NCBI GenBank assembly: GCA_958450365.1
Contig: CAUEEP010000742.1
Location: 574,001 to 638,000, forward strand
Reading direction: 5' to 3'
DNA: 64,000 bases
Origin: Mesorhabditis belari
Lineage: Eukaryota; Nematoda; Chromadorea; Rhabditida; Rhabditidae
Position numbers and translations under genes: made by a program. The notes under the pieces were generated by a model. It was not told the origin of the DNA. It saw nothing but the letters and a program-made list of their open reading frames with translations, and made no database searches. The first letter of the stretch is position 1, and each line of letters opens with the position of its first letter. Shown here piece after piece: positions 58,109-64,000 of this stretch.

Positions 58109-58571
58109 CCGTATTTTCTCTAATAGTAGTGCGCTCCGGCGAGCCGAGTTGGTGACTATTTTACGGCTTTCAAGGTTTTCACAGAAGTCCAACACTTCAA
58201 TCCCCCACAAGATCTCATCGTCAGCTACATTTTCCGACCCCACATCGATCGGTTCTGATAAGCGGTTCTCGAGATTTCGAGGAAGTTAGGCGACGCTCTG
58301 GGTGCACTACTACTAGAGAGAAGATGGTATATTATTTCAGGTTAGGCTAGTAGATCAGACTGATCTATTTCCCTAATATTTCCCGGTGGGCCGAGTTGGT
58401 GACTATTTTACGGTTTCCAAGTTTTCCCAGAAGTCCAACACTCTAATCCTCCACAAGATCTGATCGTCAGCTACATTTTCCGCCCCCACATCGATAGGTT
58501 CTGATAAGTGGTTCTCGAGATTGCGAGGAATTTAGGCGACGCTTACGGTGCACTACTATTAGAGAAAATAC
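58109..58571. mobile_element. Dimeric inverted-repeat element, third copy
   Basis: TACCGTATTTTCTCTAATAG at the left and TTAGAGAAAATACG at the right bound two half-units, each with CAAGATCTCATCGTCAGCTA or a variant. Full-length counterpart of 23694-24147. Confidence 0.7.
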
Positions 58572-59534
58572 GCTCTGCTTTATTCAGGGAGTGAATAGAA
58601 GCGAATCAGATAATCAGAATTTCAAAGTGAATCAGATAATCATAACCGCATATTGCTACAATACTTTCACAAAAAAGAAAACTAAAAATAGTAAAGTAAG
58701 ACTACAGTTAGGGAACACAGGTACAAAAAGATTAAATATAGAGCTGATTTGACATAGCAATAAGATCTAATTCGTTTAATCTTCTCAAAATAAAAAAAAG
58801 GTTCAAATGAACTTTTCTAAACACAATAATAAGTGAAAATTCCATTATTAAACTGATTTTTTAAATAATTATAAAATAGAATTGCTTTTTAATCATCATT
58901 AGATGATGTTAATGAATTCTTATTCTTTTTTTTTCATTTTTTAGAGAAATGAGCCGGAAATGAGGTCATTAAATAGGCGAATCGCGTGGCTTTTCCTTTT
59001 TTGTTTTGTAAATAAAAGGTTATTGAAAATTTTCTTCTTTTCCAAGCCCAACTCTTGAAATAGAAAACGGAAAAACGTGAGGGTTGCTGTTTTTTTTGAA
59101 GAGACTTGAAGAATAGATCTCTGCAATTTGGGGCATATCACATGTTGTTGCTGAATTATGTTGCGAAAGAACTTTTGAAATCTCTCTCTTTCAAAAATGA
59201 ATCGGATTTTCATTGCTCAGTGAACCGATCCCCTTTACTCAATTGAAATAGAAATCCCCGAAGAAAATAATCAAAGAAAAGATTAGCGCTACGAATGCAA
59301 ACTCAAAAAGCTTACAGTTTCATTTCGAAAAAAACATGTCACTTCCGCATTTTGATTAAGAAAAATGAAAAAATGGACTCATTTTAAGAAGATTTTAAGA
59401 GCAAATGCATTTTAAGAACAATTTTCTAATCGAATCTTTAGCGCACCCACCCTAAATTCGTTGCCCGAATGAATGGGAAATAGTTGCTGCCCCACCCGCG
59501 CGAACTAACTCTAAATGAATGGGAAACTAACTCT
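58572..59534. other. AT-rich intergenic DNA
   Basis: Nothing recognised. Confidence 0.4.
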
Positions 59535-59725
59535 AAATGAATATATACTGCCGGTGGCCGCGCGAACTAACGTTCCCCGGCTGCGGCCACTTCGCTCGCG
59601 CGGCCACTTCGCTACGGGCTGCGGCCACTTCGCTCGCGCGGCAACTTCGCTACGGGCTGCGGCCACTTCGCTACGGGCTGCGGCCACTTCGCTCGCGCGG
59701 CCGCAGCCCGTAGCCGCTTCGCCGC
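59535..59725. repeat. CpG-rich 21-bp array
   Basis: GCGGCCACTTCGCTACGGGC and GCGGCCACTTCGCTCGCGC alternate in tandem, ending with an inverse unit (GCCCGTAGCCGCTTCG). It is by far the most GC-rich patch in the window; overlapping frames on both strands are artefacts. Confidence 0.8.
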
Positions 59726-60639
59726 ATTTAAGCTTATCCAACGGTTAAAAATGCAAACGAAAAAAACAAGAGAATTTCAAATTCTGAACATTTTTCTTTT
59801 GTCTTTAAGATAGATAGAATTTTTTTTTTTGAGATTTGAATGGTCTTAAACGCTTAAACGATAAAGCTTTAAAAAGTTAAAGTACAGTGACAAAATCGAC
59901 TTCAGAAAGACGTTACGATATTTTGAAGACAATTTTCACTCAAATTTTTCACAAAATCAAGTAAACTATAATAAAAGTTTTCTAAAGAAGAGTTTAGATA
60001 TATTTGTTAAACAATCATAAAGAAGTTAAACAATCATTTTCCTGGTTGAACTTGACTCAAACGACTTCACTGTCTTTTCAAAGGGAAAGCTTTTATGGTA
60101 AAGATCGACTAGAAAAATCTTAATAACTAAAAAATCGAAAATCTTAATCACAAAAGTTTTTTTATAAAAAGAATAGGTAAATATTTTCAGTGCAATACTA
60201 AGATAGTGTAAAAAGTTTTGAAAAATTAAATGATAAAGCTTAAGCAAGTTAAAGTACAGTGCCAAAATCGAAAAGTTCTCCGACTCCACCCCTTCCCCTC
60301 CCCTCCTCTTCCCCTCTCTTCCTCTTTCCCTCCTCTTTCCGTAAAAAGGCCGAAAGAGACTTTCTTTATTAAGAAAAGATAAAAAACAGAATTTATTACA
60401 AGAAAAATTTATTTCTAAAGCTTTGAAAAGTGTCGATAGATCTATCTTAAAGAAGCCATTAGAAGAAGAAGATTTATCTGACGGCAGCACTCAACAACTC
60501 TCTCACAACGTGGAGATGTTGCGGGGGTGGCTTGAATGAGAAAAAAGAATTGCTGAATCTATTGGGGGAAATGGGCAGCCTATTTGCCCCTTCCCCCTAA
60601 ATAGGATGTTGGTGAGGGATTGGAGGGAGGGGGAAACGT
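59726..60639. other. AT-rich intergenic DNA
   Basis: A small copy of the next array (CTCCACCCCTTCCCCTCCCC) lies at 60275-60345. Nothing else recognised. Confidence 0.4.
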
Positions 60640-60915
60640 ACACGGAGACTCCACCCCTTCCCCTCCCCTCCCCTCCTCTTCCCCTCTCTTCCTCTTCCCC
60701 TTCCCTCCCCTCTCTTCCCCTTCTCTCCCTTCCCCTTCCCTCCCCTCTCTTCCCCTTCCCTCCCTTCCCCTTCCCCTCCCCTCTCTTCCCCTTCCCTCCC
60801 TTCCCCTTCCCTCCCCTCTCTTCCCCTTCCCTCCCTTCCCCCTTCCCTCCCCTCCTCTTCCCCTTCCCTCCCTTCCCCTTCCCTCCCCTCCTCTTCCCCT
60901 CCCCTCCCCTCCACC
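60640..60915. repeat. Polypyrimidine minisatellite (CTTCCCCTTCCCTCCC)
   Basis: About 275 bp of pure C/T in 16-33-bp higher-order units (CCCTTCCCTCCCCTCTCTT). Long frames of SLPLPSP or GREGRG are artefacts. Confidence 0.9.
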
Positions 60916-61540
60916 CACTTCGACTCTCTGCTCCCTTACTTCTTTGGATTTCACAATCTATTTCACAATTTACCCTTCTTTAGATTCTCTATGCTTTCAC
61001 TATCACTTATATTCTCTTTTCACAATCTCTTGCCATCTCTCTACCCTCCTCTATAACTCCAGCAACTTTTCCCGTTCCTTCTTCTATATCCAACTTCTAC
61101 AAGCTCTCCATTAGATCCTTTTTTCTAAAACCTCTGAAATCCCAGTGAAAGCAATTCCCCCGTCTTCTCTGCGCTCTCCAAATATAACAGCATCCCCTCG
61201 TTTCTCAACTATTCTCTAAAAAAGGGATCTATCGTTATTCTCGTATCTCTAAATCGCTTACTAGCTCTAGCTTTCTTGCCTCTTGCCCTTCTTCTACATT
61301 TCTCACTGCACTATATCTGCTATTCCTTTTTCCTCTATCGCTAACTTTATTTCCCTTACAATCTAGCCTCACTATCACCTTTGTCTTTTTCTCGAAGCAG
61401 ACGATCTTCCTCTGCACCGAATCCCATCAAACCTTCCCTATCGCAAAGTGGGAGGGTTCATTCCCATCTCGATTTCTTCAAAAACAAAAAAAATTCAAAA
61501 AGAGACTCGATGATCCCTTTTCCCCTTTTCCCTTCCTTTC
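60916..61540. other. Pyrimidine-rich intergenic DNA
   Basis: C/T-rich on the plus strand without a recognisable frame, RNA or repeat. Confidence 0.35.
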
Positions 61541-62231
61541 CGGGAAATACAATCACGAGATTCGAGATGTGTGTGCGGGTAGAGCTTTCTCCATTCAACA
61601 AAAACAAAGCCAAATTTGGGAATGACGAATAGAGAAAAGGTTGAAATACAAAAAACCCAATGATCGGACGAAAGTTTGCGATTTGAAAATAGAAAAACAG
61701 AAAAACATTAATGCCAAATCTCACTTGAGCATGTGCCTGAATCAATACGTGCTAGAAATTGAGTGTGCTAGAAATTGTTTAGCTCAGAGGGTAACAAACG
61801 AGAAATATTCACCGTTTTGAGGATACAAAAATACAAGGAATGCACTCTAGTACGTAAAGTGCGTGCGTGCGACCGCAGCCGGGAACGTTAGTGAGGATGC
61901 CCTCACGCCACTCATAACTCGATTTTGGAGAGGATTAAGAGCCACGAGAAAGCACTAGAAAGCAAATGTTTGCTACAAAGTATTTTATAAAGCCTAGAGC
62001 AACTCAAATGTGTTTCTATCATCAAAAATCTACGAGATTCGAGATTTGTGTGCGGGTAGAGCTTTCTCCATTCAACAAAAACAAAGCCAAATTTGGGGAT
62101 GACGAATAGAGAAAAGGTGGAAATTCAAAAAACCCAATGATTGGACGAAAGTTTGCGATTTGAAAATAGAAAAACAGAAAAACATTAATGCCAAATCTCA
62201 CCTGAGCATGTCCCTGAAGTGAGTCAGTCAA
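61541..62231. repeat. Direct repeat pair of about 200 bp
   Basis: Copies at 61541-61740 and 62033-62231 share CGAGATTCGAGAT, GTGTGCGGGTAGAGCTTTCT and AATTTGGGAATGACGAATAG. The matching minus-strand frames have no known homologue. Confidence 0.6.
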
Positions 62232-63310
62232 ATTTGGGAAAAGGGAAAAGGGAAATAAGTCTTTTGTTTTGATGGGGAGAGAAAAGTTCAATAAATTTCA
62301 GAAAGAAATCGAAAGTGAAGCTCATTAAAAATATTAGGCTGGGGATTTTCAATTGAAATTACATTTACAAAGCTGAATCGCGAAAGAGCAAGAAAAAGAA
62401 CAAGAACAAATCAAGAACAAGAACAAATCAAGAACAAAACAAACAACATTTCTCAATCACCCAATTCTTATTTAGCTTTTTAGTTCTTTTTTTAGCTTTT
62501 CTTGAGTGGGTGGAGCCACGTATCTTCTCTTTTTGAGCTCACCGTTTCTCTCACCGAATTGTCAACGAAAAAAGATGTGAGTCATATCACCGTGGACGAT
62601 CTTATTATGTCTACAATTCATTAAAAAAATCCCCTAATCATCAAAGCAAACATCTCTCCTGAGTTTTCAATGAAAACAACAACTCGAGACTGACACGCAC
62701 CGTTTTTTTTCTTTTTTTGTTTATCCATGAAATTCCCGTCAACGAAATTTCATTTGTTGCTAGAAATTTGATTTCCAAAAAACTGATTGACTAACTGAAA
62801 TCTGTGAATAATATTAGTGGCCATTGCCCTTATTGTCGATTCGCTCGACAAGTACTTTGTGCATTTTCTGAGCACTCTGTACGTAAAGCATCCTCACGCC
62901 ACTCATAACTCGATTTTGGAGAGGATTAAGAGCCACTAGAAAGCGTGTGTTTGCCACAAAGTATACCATACCAAGTACCAACTTACTACAAAGTATATTA
63001 CCAGGTATACTACAAAGTATACTACAAAGTATTCTACCAAGTATACTACAAAGTATACTACAAAATATACTACAAAGTATACAAAGTATACCATACCAAG
63101 TACCAAGTTATTACAAAGTATACTACAAAGTATACTACCAAGTATACCATCTGTGAACAATATTAGTGGCCATTGCCCTTATTGTCGATTCGCTCGACAA
63201 GTACTTTGTGCACTTTCTGAGCACTCTGCACGTAACGCACCCTCACTCACAACTCATATCTCGATTTTGGAGAGGATTAAGAGCCACTAGAAAGCGTGTG
63301 TTTGCCACAA
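61885..63310. repeat. Dispersed block (CTCGATTTTGGAGAGGATTA), three copies
   Basis: Copies at about 61885-61975, 62885-62950 and 63230-63310 share ACTCATAACTCGATTTTGGA, then GAGCCAC. Two are preceded by TTAGTGGCCATTGCCCTTAT (62817 and 63165). Between them lies AT-rich DNA without genes, with an ACAAGAACAAATCAAGAACA tract near 62400. Confidence 0.6.
62945..63150. repeat. ACAAAGTATACT 12-bp minisatellite
   Basis: Units TACAAAGTATAC and TACCAAGTATAC in tandem, inserted between two copies of the preceding dispersed block. Confidence 0.85.
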
Positions 63311-63518
63311 AGTATATTATAAAGCCTAGAGCAGCTCAAATGTGTTTCTATCATCAAAAATCTATAAACATCCGTGAATTTTTTGATGAAATCTTTCAAA
63401 TTCAGAATTTCATTTGAAAATCGAACTCAAAAATGGATAAAAGAGATAAAAGAGATTTGATTTTACAAAAAAATCAACTCAAATTCAAATATATATCGCT
63501 ATATTTGAAAAATAATCC

Positions 63519-64000
63519 TTTACTTTATTCAGAACCTGAGATAAAGTGCGCTAGATTTAAGATTAAAACACATCAATTCATACACATAACACGAAAAGGG
63601 CCGATAAAAAGAAACACGATATAATATATGTAAAATGTGGGTAGCACAGATAACGTCAAGGATCCACTAGAGCCTCAAGATCAAGGTCATCCACAGATAA
63701 TGTATGTAATCTATGGGTAGCACCGATAACGTCAAGGATCCACTAGAGCCTCAAGATCAAGGTCATCCACAGATAATGTATGGAATCTATAGGTAGCACA
63801 GATAACGTCAAGGATCCACTAGAGCTTCAAGATCAAGATCATCTACAGATAATGTATGTAATCTATGGGTAGCACCGATAACGTCAAGGATCCACTAGAG
63901 CCTCAAGATCAAGGTCATCCACAGATAATGTATGGAATCTATAGGTAGCACAGATAACGTCAAGGATCCACTAGAGCTTCAAGATCAAGATCATCTACAG
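63519..64000. repeat. About 76-bp tandem array, continues beyond the window
   Basis: The lead-in TACTTTATTCAGAACCTGAG is followed by at least four full units (AACGTCAAGGATCCACTAGA, then TCATCCACAGATAATGTATG). Same organisation and orientation as 1919-2240. Confidence 0.75.

Noticed and set aside
60580..61114. Several long frames rich in Pro/Ser/Leu or Gly/Arg/Glu
   Set aside because: Low-complexity polypyrimidine array; all frames are artefacts.

Overview
This is nuclear DNA from a nematode, probably a rhabditid. The evidence is AT-rich DNA, many short introns ending in TTTTCAG or TTTTAG, C-type lectin (CTLD) and ShKT secreted proteins in tandem, and mariner/Tc1-type transposons. Protein genes were reassembled by eye from exons whose splice phases agree and whose products match known families. 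No prokaryotic gene, CRISPR array or rRNA was seen.

Layout. 1-13.8 kb: no convincing gene; LINE 3' remnants, minisatellites, inverted-repeat elements and two tRNA-like copies. 13.8-19.5 kb (minus): a 25-exon EML/EMAP-like microtubule protein (C. elegans elp-1 type) with coiled coil, HELP motif and WD repeats, and an unexpected hydrophobic first exon. 20.3-20.7 kb (minus): an orphan terminal exon. 20.7-24.6 kb: five inverted-repeat elements. 24.9-28.3 kb (minus): secreted protein with two CTLDs. 28.6-29.7 kb (minus): secreted protein with two ShKT domains. 30.6-47.0 kb (minus): three tandem paralogues with signal peptide, CTLD and a VWA-like C-terminal region. Only the rightmost (41.8-47.0 kb) reads cleanly. 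The leftmost has lost its middle exons, and the middle one carries several indels. All three have introns full of transposons, nested up to four levels deep. 47-49.6 kb: transposase and LINE fragments. 49.6-50.3 kb (plus): a small secreted peptide precursor. 51.65-56.5 kb (minus): ornithine decarboxylase with all catalytic motifs and an unusual multi-exon 5' leader. 56.6-64 kb: repeats only. The right edge carries the same about 76-bp array found near 2 kb.

How the genes relate. elp-1 (cytoskeleton) and ODC (polyamine synthesis) are housekeeping anchors. Between them lies a secreted, probably gut or immune type, lectin/ShKT cluster on one strand, expanding by tandem duplication and decaying through transposon insertion. 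The strongest leads are the membrane-anchor-like exon on an EML protein, the ODC leader, the CTLD/VWA-like family with its pseudogenes, the nested transposons datable from empty sites, and a LINE with a minisatellite in its coding region.
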